Of a DNA stretch of 39,150 bases, positions 29,515 to 37,895 are shown piece after piece. The position numbers were made by a program, and so were the translations under genes. The DNA is from Gemmatimonas sp. Its GTDB lineage: Bacteria > Gemmatimonadota > Gemmatimonadetes > Gemmatimonadales > Gemmatimonadaceae. Where the stretch lies: contig PNKL01000022.1 in NCBI GenBank assembly GCA_013822425.1, positions 1 to 39,150 of the forward strand, given 5' to 3'. How positions within the stretch are numbered: position 1 is the first letter of the stretch; every line of letters begins with the position of its first letter. Under the pieces are notes generated by a model that saw only the letters and a program-made list of their open reading frames with translations, searched no databases and was not told the origin of the DNA.

Positions 29515-29529
29515 CGTGGGGCGCTGCCC

Positions 29530-29994
29530 GTGAAGGTCCTCGTCATCGCCGTCGGCAAGCCGCGGAACGCGGCGCTGGCCGCCGTGATCGGGGAGTACGA
29601 GGAGCGGGCCGCGCGCTACTGGCCGCTGGAGCGCATCGAGGTCCGCGAGGAGCCGGCGAAGTCGGCCACGGCGGACCTCGTGCGTGACCGGGAAGGCGAA
29701 CGGCTTTCCGCGAAGATTCCGGCGGGCGCCGTCATCACCTGCTGCGACCCGGGCGGCAAGCGACTCGACTCGGGGGCCTTTGCGACCTGGCTGCAGGGCG
29801 AGCGGGAAGGCGGTCGCGACGTGGCCTTCGTGATCGGCGGCGCCTTCGGCCTGTCGCAGGGGCTGCTCAAGCGGGCGGCGGTGCGGCTGGAGTTGGCGCC
29901 GTGGACGCTGCCGCACGAGTTGGCGCGGCTCGTCCTTGCCGAGCAGTTGTACCGGGCGGGGACCATCGTCCGACGGGAGCCCTACCACAAGTGA
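29530..29994 (+). CDS. rlmH: 23S rRNA (pseudouridine1915-N3)-methyltransferase RlmH
   Basis: A SPOUT methyltransferase that modifies helix 69 of 23S rRNA on the 70S ribosome. 154 residues, the family norm. 'VAFVIGGAFGLSQGLL' is the SAM-binding knot, 'LPHELARLVLAEQLYRA' the conserved C-terminal helix, and the protein ends 'EPYHK' as expected. GTG start, 15 nt after the dehydrogenase stop. The ~100-nt gap that follows has a small GGCGC/GCGCC hairpin near 30043-30060 and a hexamer repeat, but no clear terminator. Confidence 0.96.
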   Translation: MKVLVIAVGKPRNAALAAVIGEYEERAARYWPLERIEVREEPAKSATADLVRDREGERLSAKIPAGAVITCCDPGGKRLDSGAFATWLQGEREGGRDVAFVIGGAFGLSQGLLKRAAVRLELAPWTLPHELARLVLAEQLYRAGTIVRREPYHK

Positions 29995-30097
29995 CGCCGG
30001 GCACATTCCGCCGTCCCCCGTCCAGCGGTTAGCTTACGAACCGGCGCGAGGAATGCGCCTGGCGTACCCCCGGAGGCAGAGAGCGCATGGACTGTAG

Positions 30098-30127
30098 GTG
30101 CAGGCACAGGCACAGGCACGGGCACGG
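30098..30127 (+). repeat. Hexanucleotide array at the bshC start
   Basis: Five tandem hexamers read GTGCAG, GCACAG, GCACAG, GCACGG, GCACGG. They lie in frame upstream of bshC and, if translated from the GTG at 30098, would add Gln-Ala and Ala-Arg repeats. A 'gggagg' ribosome-binding site directly follows the array, so I read it as untranslated leader. Confidence 0.85.
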
Positions 30128-30136
30128 GAGGCGGAG

Positions 30137-31684
30137 TTGACGCCCCCGCGGGTCGTTGCGGAGCCCGTCGGCGGTGGGCCGCTGGCCCGCGCCGCCGTCG
30201 AGGGCCGCACGCCGTCCGGGTGGTACACGCCGAGGCCCACGGGCGGGGCCGCATGGCGCGAGCATGTGGAACAGGTTCGTTCGCACGCGAATCCCGATTG
30301 GTTCGCGGCGCTCTCTCCGGCCTTCAACGCCAGCGGCGCCGCCGGCCGTCGTCTTGAGTCGGTGGCGCAGGGGCGTGGCGTGGTCATCACCACCGGGCAG
30401 CAGCCGGGGCTGTTCGGCGGCCCGGGATACACCTGGCTCAAGGCACTCAGCGCGCGGGCGCTCGCCGACAAGATCGAGCAGGCCACGGGCATCCCGGCGG
30501 CACCGGTCTTCTGGGCGGCAACGGACGACGCCGATTTCGCCGAAGCGAGCTGGACGGCGGTTGCCTTCGACGAGGAAGTGCGCCGGCTGCGCATCGAGCG
30601 GCTGGGCTTCGACGGGCAGGTCATGGCGGCGCAACCGCTGGGCGACGTGAGCGCGCAGTACGCCGACCTCTGCGCGGCCGCGGGGTCTGCGCCGCACCTC
30701 GAGCTGCTGGAGCACGCCCGCCGCGCCTATCGCCCCGACGCGACCGTGGGCGGCGCCTACGTGGAGTTGCTCCGCGCACTCTTCGAACCGATGGGAATCG
30801 CGGTGCTCGATGCGTGGCACCCCGCCGTGCGCGACGCGGCGCGTCCGACGCTGGTGGAGGCGCTGCGCCGCGCGCCGGTGGTCGATGAGGCGGTCTCGCT
30901 GCGCAGCGTGGCCATCGAGCGCGCCGGGTTCCGCGCGCAGGTGGCGCGCGTTCCCAAACTGTCCCTCGTCTTCCGCGTGTCATCCAATGGGGTCAAGGAG
31001 CGGATCCCGATCTCGCAGGCGGGCGACGTGGCCGTGCAGCCGCAGTTGGTGCTCTCGGCAAATGTCCTGTTGCGTCCCGTCGTCGAGCGCGCGATCCTGC
31101 CAACGATCGGGTACTTCGGCGGGCCGGGTGAGGTCGCGTACTTCGCACAGGTCGGCGCTGTCGCCGAGGCGCTGGGACTGCCGGTGCCGCTCGTGCTGCC
31201 GCGCTGGTCGGCCACCATCGTGGAGCCGGTGATCGACCGGATGCTCGGCCGGCTGGGCATGACGTTCGATGACATCAAGCCGCCCCACCAGGCCGAGCGT
31301 CGCGTCGGCGACCGGGCAATGCCGCCGTTCCTGCGTGACACGATCGAGGCGCTGCGACACGACGTGGACGTGCGGCTCAATGCGCTGCGCGACTCTGCGG
31401 AAGGGGCGACGATGGTACACGCCTCCACGATCGAGGGGGCGCGGCACCAGCTCAAGTTCCGCATTGACCGACTGGAGCGGCGGTACCGCACCTCGGCGCT
31501 GAAGGCGGAGACCGCAGCGGTGCGCGACTTGGGCGGCGTTCGCGCGGCGCTGATGCCCGAGGGGCAGCGGCAGGAGCGCGTCCTCAACCCGTTGCCGCTC
31601 GTCGCGCGGCACGGCGAGGAACTCATGGACTTGCTGCGCGCGGGCGCGGCCACGCACGCCGCCCAGCTGCTCGGCGGCGCGTGA
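30137..31684 (+). CDS. bshC: Putative bacillithiol synthase BshC
   Basis: The cysteine-adding enzyme proposed for the last step of bacillithiol synthesis. About 515 residues from the TTG at 30137, supported by 'gggagg' at 30126-30131; a GTG at 30098 would give 528. Family features: 'GVVITTGQQPGLFGGPGYTWLKALSA', seen as 'TTGQQPGLFGGP' near 90, then 'APVFWAATDDADFAEA', 'SANVLLRPVVERAILPTIGYFGGPGE' in part ('LRPVVERAILPTIGYFGGPG'), and a C-terminal coiled-coil 'LDRLERRYRTSALK'-like helix. bshA and bshB are not in the window. Its last bases overlap murJ (GTGA). Confidence 0.92.
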   Translation: MTPPRVVAEPVGGGPLARAAVEGRTPSGWYTPRPTGGAAWREHVEQVRSHANPDWFAALSPAFNASGAAGRRLESVAQGRGVVITTGQQPGLFGGPGYTWLKALSARALADKIEQATGIPAAPVFWAATDDADFAEASWTAVAFDEEVRRLRIERLGFDGQVMAAQPLGDVSAQYADLCAAAGSAPHLELLEHARRAYRPDATVGGAYVELLRALFEPMGIAVLDAWHPAVRDAARPTLVEALRRAPVVDEAVSLRSVAIERAGFRAQVARVPKLSLVFRVSSNGVKERIPISQAGDVAVQPQLVLSANVLLRPVVERAILPTIGYFGGPGEVAYFAQVGAVAEALGLPVPLVLPRWSATIVEPVIDRMLGRLGMTFDDIKPPHQAERRVGDRAMPPFLRDTIEALRHDVDVRLNALRDSAEGATMVHASTIEGARHQLKFRIDRLERRYRTSALKAETAAVRDLGGVRAALMPEGQRQERVLNPLPLVARHGEELMDLLRAGAATHAAQLLGGA

Positions 31685-33288
31685 GCGCGTCGCCGGCGCC
31701 GGCGATGCGGCGCGGGGGCGGGGGCGCGGCGCTCGTCGCCGCCGGCATCCTGCTGAGCCGACTCTTCGGGCTCGTCCGGAACCGCCTGCTCGGCCACTTC
31801 CTCGGCACGAGCGACGCGGGTGACGCGTTCAACGCCGCGCTGCGCATCCCGAACGTCCTGCAGAACCTGTTCGGTGAAGGCGTGCTGTCGGCTTCGTTCA
31901 TCCCGACGTACAGCCGCCTGCTGGCCGACGGCGATGACGAGGAGGCCGGGCGCGTCGCCGGTGCCGTGGGAACGCTGCTTGCCCTGACCACGGCCGTGCT
32001 GGTGCTCGTCGGCATCGTGCTCACGCCATACCTTGTGGCCCTCATCGCACCCGGCTTTTCCGGCGAAAAGCGGGAACTGACCATCCGCCTGGTGCAGGTC
32101 ATGTTCCCGGGGGTCGGTCTGTTGGTGCTCGCGGCGTGGGCACTTGGCGTGCTGAATTCGCATCGGCGATTCTTCCTGCCGTATGCGTCGCCGGTGGCGA
32201 TGAACGTCGTGATGATCGGCGCGCTGCTCTGGTTCGGGCCGTCGCTGGGGAATGCGGCCGGCCAGGCGCGGCTCGTGGTGCTGCTCGCGTGGGCGTCGGT
32301 GCTGGGGAGCGCGACGCAGCTGGTGGTGCAGCTTCCCACGGTGCTGCGCGTCGAACGGCGCCTGCGTCTCGGGCTCGGCACGGCAAACGCTCACGTGCGC
32401 GTGGTGCTTTCGCAGTTTGCGCCCGTGGCGCTCGGGCGCGGCGTGGTGCAGGTGAGCGCCTACGTGGACAGCCTGCTGGCGTCGCTGGTTGGCGCGGGGG
32501 CCGTGGCCGTGCTCTCGTACGCGCAGGTGATCACGATGCTTCCCGTCTCGCTGTTCGGCATGTCGGTCTCCGCGGCCGAACTGCCGGCGATGGCGGGGGC
32601 GGTAGGGACGAGCGATGAGGTGGCGCGCGAGCTGCGTCGCCGGCTCTCCGACGGCCTGCATCGCATCGCGTTCTACGTGATCCCGTCGTCCATGGCGTTC
32701 GCCGCCATCGGCGACATCGTGGGCGCCACGCTCTACCAGTCGGGGCGGTTCGGGCGCGACGATGTAGTCTGGATGTGGGGTGTGCTCGCGGGGTCCGCGG
32801 TCGGACTGCTCGCGGCCACGCTGGGACGCATGTACGCCTCCACGTGGTACGCGCTGCGGAACACCCGCACGCCGCTGAAGTTCGCCATGCTGCGCGTGGC
32901 GCTCGGCCTCACCGTGGGCTGGCTGGTGGCGCTGAAGCTGCCGGGTCTGCTTGGCATTGACGCGCGATGGGGCGTGGCCGGACTGACCGCGTCGTCCGGT
33001 CTCGCGGCCTGGGTCGAGTGCCTGCTGCTGCGGCGCTCGTTGGTGCCGCGGATCGGCGACGTGGGGGTGGACCGGCCGTACCAGGCGAAGCTGTGGGGGG
33101 CGGCAGCAAGCGCGGCGCTCGCCGCGTGGGGCGTCAAGCTGGTGCTCGGTGTCGAGCACCCGCTCGTCCTCGGGTTCGTGGCCCTGCCGCTGTACGGCCT
33201 AGTATATCTCGGAGCCACCGCGTCGCTGGGAGTCCCGGAAGCGTCCGCGATGGCGGGTCGGATCAGGCGGCTTGCAGGCGGACGCTGA
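31681..33288 (+). CDS. murJ: Lipid II flippase MurJ (MviN)
   Basis: Flips lipid II across the inner membrane for peptidoglycan synthesis. 535 residues with ~14 predicted membrane segments. The N-terminus has the MurJ signature 'GILLSRLFGLVRNRLLGHFL', then 'DAFNAALRIPNVLQNLFGEG' and 'SASFIPTYSRLL'. 'LFGMSVSAAELPAMA' and 'TLGRMYASTWYALRNTRTPL' are further conserved loops. GTG start coupled to bshC. The pairing with bshC is not functionally obvious; the overlap suggests one transcript. Confidence 0.95.
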   Translation: MSASPAPAMRRGGGGAALVAAGILLSRLFGLVRNRLLGHFLGTSDAGDAFNAALRIPNVLQNLFGEGVLSASFIPTYSRLLADGDDEEAGRVAGAVGTLLALTTAVLVLVGIVLTPYLVALIAPGFSGEKRELTIRLVQVMFPGVGLLVLAAWALGVLNSHRRFFLPYASPVAMNVVMIGALLWFGPSLGNAAGQARLVVLLAWASVLGSATQLVVQLPTVLRVERRLRLGLGTANAHVRVVLSQFAPVALGRGVVQVSAYVDSLLASLVGAGAVAVLSYAQVITMLPVSLFGMSVSAAELPAMAGAVGTSDEVARELRRRLSDGLHRIAFYVIPSSMAFAAIGDIVGATLYQSGRFGRDDVVWMWGVLAGSAVGLLAATLGRMYASTWYALRNTRTPLKFAMLRVALGLTVGWLVALKLPGLLGIDARWGVAGLTASSGLAAWVECLLLRRSLVPRIGDVGVDRPYQAKLWGAAASAALAAWGVKLVLGVEHPLVLGFVALPLYGLVYLGATASLGVPEASAMAGRIRRLAGGR

Positions 33289-33302
33289 CGATCGGCTAGA
33301 TT
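33272..33302 (+). promoter_or_regulatory. Possible promoter for uvrC
   Basis: TTGCAG at 33272-33277 and TAGATT at 33297-33302 are 19 bp apart, slightly long for sigma70. The uvrC ATG follows 14 nt after the -10, giving a very short leader. No Shine-Dalgarno is visible before the ATG. TAGATT also occurs at 37842-37847, upstream of the TPR gene. Confidence 0.3.
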
Positions 33303-33316
33303 CAGGCCGAGTTCCC

Positions 33317-35263
33317 ATGCGCACCGTCCCCGACGCCATCAGCCAGAAGCTGCCGCACCTTCCCGACACGCCCGGCGTGTACCTGTGGAAGGCGGCGGAT
33401 GGCACCGTGCTTTACGTCGGCAAGGCCAAGCGGCTGCGCCAGCGCGTGCGGAGTTACGTGGCCACGGACGTCGCGTTCACCTCCAAGACGCGAGTGCTGA
33501 TGGATCATGCGGTGGACCTCGAGACCATCGTGGTCCCGAGCGAAGAGCACGCGCTGATCCTCGAGCACAACCTCATCAAGGAGCATCACCCGCGCTTCAA
33601 CGTGATGCTCCGCGACGACAAGACGTATCCGTACGTCAAGGTCACGGTGCAGGAGCCGTACCCGCGTGTGCTGGTGACGCGGCGCGTGCTGGACGACGGC
33701 GCCCGGTACTACGGCCCGTTCACGGACGTAGGCGCGATGCGCCACGCGCTCAACGTGGTGAAGCGCGTCTTCACGGTGCGCTCGTGCCGGTGGAACATGC
33801 CGACCGAGATGCCGGAGCGCGCCTGCCTCGACTACCACATCAAGCGCTGCAAGGGGCCGTGCATCGGCGCACAGTCGCTGGCCGACTACCGGGCGATGAT
33901 TGACGAGGTCCTTGCGTTCCTCGACGGCAACCCCGACGAGGTGATGCGGCGCGTGCGGCACCGCATGGACGAGGCGGCCGCGGCGCTCGATTTCGAGCGC
34001 GCCGCCGAGCTGCGCGACGCGTTGCGGCACTTGGAGCACTTCGAGGAACCGACGATCATCGTGGATGTGGAGGGCCACGACCGCGACGTCGTGGGCTTTG
34101 CGCGCGACGGGGACGACGCGTGCGTGACCCTGCTCAAGGTGCGGAACGGCAAGCTGCTCGCCCGCGACCAGCGCTTCCTCGAGCAGGCCGAGGGCGAGGC
34201 CGACGCGGCCGTGCTCTCGGCGTACCTGGCGGGGAGCTATCGCACCGCGAGCGAGCGCCCGTCGGAGGTGCTGCTTCCGTTTGCGCCGGAGGATCTCGAC
34301 GTCCTCGAGCCGGCGCTGCGCCCCACGCGCCTGCTGGTTCCGCAGCGCGGCCTGAAGCGCGAACTGCTCGACCTCGCTGAAAAGAATGCGCGCCACCTGC
34401 TGGAGGAATTCAAGCTGGCCGAGGACGAGACCGAGGAACGCGCCGGCGACCCCGTGTACGAACTCGGGCGTGCGCTCGGGACGACCAGGATTCCGCGAGC
34501 CCTCGTCTGCTTCGACAACTCCACGGCGCAGGGCAAGGACAACGTCGGTGCCATCGTCTGGTTCGAGAACGGGCGGCCGCGCCGCTCCGAGTATCGCACG
34601 ATGCGCGTGACGTCGGTGGACGAGGCCAACGGCCCGGACGACTTCGCGTCGATGCGCGAGGTCGTGGAGCGGTACTTCCGCCGCCGGATCGACGAGGGGA
34701 AGCCGCTTCCCGATCTCGTGGTGATCGACGGCGGCAAGGGACAGCTGGCCGCGGCGCATACGGCGCTCGAGTCGCTCGCGCTCGGTGCGCTGCCGCTCGT
34801 GTCGCTGGCCAAGCGCGAGGAGGAGGTCTTTGTCTTCGGCCGCGCCGCGCCGCTGCATCTCGCGCGCCGTTCGCCGGCGCTGCGTCTGCTGCAGCAGGCG
34901 CGCGACGAGGCGCATCGCTGCGCGGTGGGCTACAACCGCAAGCGACGAACCATGCGGACCATCACCTCGGTTCTGTTGGATATCCCCGGGGTGGGGCCCA
35001 CCAAGCGTCGCGAGCTGCTTCGCGCGTTCGGAAGCGTGGACGGGGTGCGCGCCGCGACGGTGGAGCAGGTCGCCGCGCTCAAGGGTTTCTCGGTGAAGTC
35101 CGCGACGGTCCTGCTCGACGCGCTCAAGGCCACCGCGCCGGACCGGGCACACGCGGCGGCGCCGGAGCCTGCGGTCGCACTGGACACTCCTTCGCCCCTG
35201 CACGCACCGGACGCTCCCGCCGCGCGTGAGTTGTCGCCAGCGGAGCCAGACTCCACGCCGTAG
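33317..35263 (+). CDS. uvrC: Excinuclease ABC subunit UvrC
   Basis: Makes both incisions in nucleotide excision repair. 648 residues. The GIY-YIG nuclease lies at about 12-90 ('PGVYLWKAADGTVLYVGKAK'), followed by the Cys-containing 'MPERACLDYHIKRCKGPCIG', a UVR motif ('AAAALDFERAAELRDALRHL') that contacts UvrB, the RNase H-like endonuclease ('CFDNSTAQGKDNVGAIVWFE' and 'PDLVVIDGGKGQL') and tandem HhH ('LLDIPGVGPTKRRELLRAFG'). The final ~50 residues are a Pro/Ala-rich extension. The ATG at 33317 matches the family start. No uvrA or uvrB is nearby. Confidence 0.96.
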   Translation: MRTVPDAISQKLPHLPDTPGVYLWKAADGTVLYVGKAKRLRQRVRSYVATDVAFTSKTRVLMDHAVDLETIVVPSEEHALILEHNLIKEHHPRFNVMLRDDKTYPYVKVTVQEPYPRVLVTRRVLDDGARYYGPFTDVGAMRHALNVVKRVFTVRSCRWNMPTEMPERACLDYHIKRCKGPCIGAQSLADYRAMIDEVLAFLDGNPDEVMRRVRHRMDEAAAALDFERAAELRDALRHLEHFEEPTIIVDVEGHDRDVVGFARDGDDACVTLLKVRNGKLLARDQRFLEQAEGEADAAVLSAYLAGSYRTASERPSEVLLPFAPEDLDVLEPALRPTRLLVPQRGLKRELLDLAEKNARHLLEEFKLAEDETEERAGDPVYELGRALGTTRIPRALVCFDNSTAQGKDNVGAIVWFENGRPRRSEYRTMRVTSVDEANGPDDFASMREVVERYFRRRIDEGKPLPDLVVIDGGKGQLAAAHTALESLALGALPLVSLAKREEEVFVFGRAAPLHLARRSPALRLLQQARDEAHRCAVGYNRKRRTMRTITSVLLDIPGVGPTKRRELLRAFGSVDGVRAATVEQVAALKGFSVKSATVLLDALKATAPDRAHAAAPEPAVALDTPSPLHAPDAPAARELSPAEPDSTP

Positions 35264-35291
35264 TTTTGAAGCGCAGCGGAGTCGTGGCGAC

Positions 35292-35328
35292 CTGCCGTCC
35301 TCCGTCTGCCGTCCACCGTCTTCCGTCA
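35292..35328 (+). repeat. 7-nt tandem repeat between uvrC and thrC
   Basis: Five near-identical heptamers of form CNNCCGT: CTGCCGT, CCTCCGT, CTGCCGT, CCACCGT, CTTCCGT (35292-35326), equivalent to 14-nt units repeated 2.5 times. They fill half of the 71-nt gap and end 6 nt before the threonine synthase ATG. The array is pyrimidine-rich on the + strand and has no inverted partner. Confidence 0.85.
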
Positions 35329-35334
35329 GATTCC

Positions 35335-36477
35335 ATGCCTTGGACCTTGCATTGCACCACCGGCTGCGGCTATTCCGTGCCCGGCGACACACTGGCCTCT
35401 CTCTGCCCGCAGTGTGCGCAGCCGCTGAGCGTCCGTTTTGCCGCCGCCGTGTCTCGTTCGGCGGTAGGCAGCGAATGGTCGCTGTGGCGATACGCCGCCG
35501 CACTCCCCATGACACCGAGCGACGCACGCGTGAGTCTGGGCGAGGGCGCGACGCCGCTGCTCGAACTCCCCGAGCTCGCGCGGGAGATCGGCGTGCGGAA
35601 GCTGTGGGTGAAGGACGAGGGACAGAATCCCACGGCGAGCTTCAAGGCGCGCGGCCTGATGATGGCCGTCACGCGCGCGAAGGCGCTGGGACTGCCAGGC
35701 CTCTGCGTGCCGACGGCGGGCAATGCGGGCATCGCGCTCGCCGCCTACGCGGCGGCCGGCGGCGTCCCCGCACGCATCTATGCGCCGCGCACCACGCCGC
35801 CGCCGATCCTCGCGAGCATCCGCGCCTATGGCGTGGAGCTCGAGCTCCTGGACGGTCACATCGGCGACGCCGGCAAGGCGACGATGCAGTTCGCGAAAGA
35901 GAGCGGGTACTTCAACGTGGCCACGGTTCGTGAGCCGTACCGCGTGGAAGGAATGAAGACGATGGGCTACGAAGTCGCCGAGCAACTCGGATGGGACCTG
36001 CCCGACGCAATCGTCTATCCGACCGGCGGGGGCGAAGGGACCATCGGTATCTGGAAGGCGATTGGCGAGATGATCGAGTGGGAATGGCTGCCGAGCGACA
36101 TCGTGAGGCCGCGCATGATCATCGCGCAGGCCTCGGGATGCGCGCCGCTCGTCCGGGCCTTCCATGCGGGTGAGGACAGGGCCACGCCCTGGGAGAATCC
36201 CGTGACGCACGCGAGCGGGCTGCGGGTGCCGGGGCCGTTCGGCGATCGCTGGACCCTGCGGACCCTGCGCGAGAGCCACGGCGACGCGGAAGCGGTTGAT
36301 GAAGACGGCATCCGGGCGGGGACTTTGACGCTCGCCTCGCGCGGAGGCATTGACGCGGCGCCGGAAGGCGGCTGTGCGCTGGCTGCTACGGCACAGCTGG
36401 TCAAGACGGGGCGGCTGAGTCCGGATGCGACGGTGGTCGTGTTTAATACCGGGTCGGGGGCGAGCTACAGGTTTTGA
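35335..36477 (+). CDS. thrC: Threonine synthase (PLP-dependent)
   Basis: Converts O-phosphohomoserine to threonine. 380 residues. An N-terminal rubredoxin-like Cys segment ('CTTGCGYS...CPQC') leads into a fold-type II PLP core: 'SLGEGATPLLEL', the PLP-binding Lys K104 in 'NPTASFKARG', 'PTAGNAGIALAAYAAAGGV', 'YPTGGGEGTIG' for the phosphate cup, and 'FNTGSGASYRF' at the end. The ATG at 35335 begins the Cys segment; the frame extends to a TTG at 35266, but through the heptamer repeat. No other thr gene is adjacent. Annotation as a threonine synthase-like lyase is also possible, as the usual 'NSGN' is 'TAGN'. Confidence 0.88.
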   Translation: MPWTLHCTTGCGYSVPGDTLASLCPQCAQPLSVRFAAAVSRSAVGSEWSLWRYAAALPMTPSDARVSLGEGATPLLELPELAREIGVRKLWVKDEGQNPTASFKARGLMMAVTRAKALGLPGLCVPTAGNAGIALAAYAAAGGVPARIYAPRTTPPPILASIRAYGVELELLDGHIGDAGKATMQFAKESGYFNVATVREPYRVEGMKTMGYEVAEQLGWDLPDAIVYPTGGGEGTIGIWKAIGEMIEWEWLPSDIVRPRMIIAQASGCAPLVRAFHAGEDRATPWENPVTHASGLRVPGPFGDRWTLRTLRESHGDAEAVDEDGIRAGTLTLASRGGIDAAPEGGCALAATAQLVKTGRLSPDATVVVFNTGSGASYRF

Positions 36478-36620
36478 TTGAGGATATGGACCGAGGATTG
36501 CGATTCAGGATTGCGATGGTTGATTACGACTCGCGATCACCGCCCGGCGCTCCGACAAATTCCAATCGCAATCCTACATCGCACTCCTGTATCGAAATCC
36601 TCGGTCCAGATTCTCAATCA
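36475..36620. repeat. 44-bp inverted repeat with internal short repeats
   Basis: The left arm (36475-36518) starts on the thrC stop codon. The right arm (about 36577-36620) is its inverted complement with five mismatches in 44, one of which is a G-U in the + strand RNA. Each arm is itself built of ~14-nt repeats: 'aggattgcgat' occurs twice on the left, and three 'atcg.a.tcc' words on the right. The sequence is far more AT-rich than its surroundings. No transposase and no target-site duplication are seen. The remaining gap to larC (36621-36651) holds nothing I can name. Confidence 0.85.
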
Positions 36621-36651
36621 GTCTCCATCGGCCCCTCCTTAGAACTTCTGA

Positions 36652-37824
36652 ATGCGCATTGCCATCCTCGACCCCGCCCATGGCATCTCGGGCGACATGA
36701 CCCTCGGCGCGCTGCTGGATATCGGCCTCGATCCGGAGTGGCTGCGCGCCCTGCCGGCCGCGCTCGGGCTCGAAGGGGTCACTGTGCGCATCAGCGACGT
36801 GAAGCGCGGGGAGATTGCCTGCCGCAAGGTGGACTTCGACGTCCCGCCGCAGCCGCATGGCCGCCACCTCAAGCACATCGCTGCCATCGTCGAGGGCTCG
36901 TCGGCGCCGGACGCGGTCAAGCGCGTGGCTATGGACGCGTTCACGCAACTCACCGACGCCGAGGCGTCCATTCACGGCACGACGCGCGAGAAGGTGCACC
37001 TGCACGAGGTCGGCGCGGTGGATGCGATTCTCGACGTGGTCGGGTCCGTGTGGGGACTGCAGCGGCTCGGCGTTGAGGCCGTGTACAACACGCCGGTGAC
37101 GCTGGGCGACGGCTTCGTGGACGCGGCGCATGGGCGCATGGCGGTGCCGGCGCCAGCGACCATTCGCCTGCTCGAGGGAATCGCGGTGCGGGCCGGCCCG
37201 GAAGGAACGGGTGAACTGACGACGCCCACGGGGGCCGTGCTCGTGCGTGTGCTCTCCAAGGGCGCACCCCCGGCAGCGTACACGCCGATCGCGACGGGGT
37301 ACGGCGCTGGCACGCGCGATCCCGCTGGCCGCGCGAACGCGCTGCGCATCATCCTCGCAGACGCGGAGGGTGCGGCATCCGCGGAGACGCTTGCCCTGCT
37401 CGCGTCCGACATCGACGACCTCGGGGGCGAATTCGTGGCCGGGGCGGCAGACGCGCTGCGCGCCGCCGGGGCGCTCGACGTGACGCTCGTCCAGACGCTG
37501 ATGAAGAAGGGGCGCCCCGGTGTCCGCGTGGAAGTGCTCTGCGCGCTGGCCGACGCCGACCGGCTCGAGACGCTCCTGCTGACCGAGAGCTCCTCCATCG
37601 GCGTGCGCCGGGTGCTGGTGAGCCGGCGGGCGCTGCCGCGTCGCGAGATCACGGTCACGGTGGAGGGCCAGGTGATACGCCTCAAGCAGGTCACGCTTCC
37701 CGACGGCTCCGTGCGTGCGAAGCCCGAGTGGGACGACGTGCAGGCAGCGGCGCGCGCCCTCGGCCGCCCCGCGCCCGAGGTGGGCGAGCGGGCGCGCCGT
37801 GCGGCGGAAACGCCCACCCTGTAG
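36652..37824 (+). CDS. larC: Nickel-pincer cofactor synthesis protein LarC
   Basis: LarC is the CTP-dependent cyclometallase that inserts nickel into the lactate racemase pincer cofactor. 390 residues in one frame. 'ILDPAHGISGDMTLGALLDIG' (shown here as 'LDPAHGISGDMTLGALLD'), 'HLKHIAAIVEG', 'VHLHEVGAVDAILDVVG', 'TPTGAVLVRVL' and 'LMKKGRPGVRVEVLC' are conserved. In Lactobacillus plantarum larC is split by a programmed frameshift; here both halves are continuous. larA, larB and larE are not in the window. 'ttagaacttctga' precedes the ATG with no clear Shine-Dalgarno. Confidence 0.92.
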   Translation: MRIAILDPAHGISGDMTLGALLDIGLDPEWLRALPAALGLEGVTVRISDVKRGEIACRKVDFDVPPQPHGRHLKHIAAIVEGSSAPDAVKRVAMDAFTQLTDAEASIHGTTREKVHLHEVGAVDAILDVVGSVWGLQRLGVEAVYNTPVTLGDGFVDAAHGRMAVPAPATIRLLEGIAVRAGPEGTGELTTPTGAVLVRVLSKGAPPAAYTPIATGYGAGTRDPAGRANALRIILADAEGAASAETLALLASDIDDLGGEFVAGAADALRAAGALDVTLVQTLMKKGRPGVRVEVLCALADADRLETLLLTESSSIGVRRVLVSRRALPRREITVTVEGQVIRLKQVTLPDGSVRAKPEWDDVQAAARALGRPAPEVGERARRAAETPTL

Positions 37825-37841
37825 GTGGTGTACAAAGGCGG

Positions 37842-37847
37842 TAGATT
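37842..37847 (+). promoter_or_regulatory. Possible -10 box for the TPR gene
   Basis: TAGATT in the 71-nt gap after larC, 48 nt before the ATG. No good -35 is seen at 16-19 bp. It is listed because the same hexamer stands in front of uvrC. Confidence 0.2.
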
Positions 37848-37895
37848 CCCTGCGTCGGCTGCCGACGCGACAGCCCCGTACCGAGGATCCACACG

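Noticed and set aside
30098..30136. bshC start at the GTG at 30098
   Set aside because: It would encode the hexamer array; the ribosome-binding site lies after the array and favours the TTG at 30137, though the GTG cannot be excluded.
36475..36620. Insertion-sequence or MITE terminal repeats
   Set aside because: No transposase, no flanking duplication, and the arms are themselves tandem repeats; kept as a hairpin repeat only.
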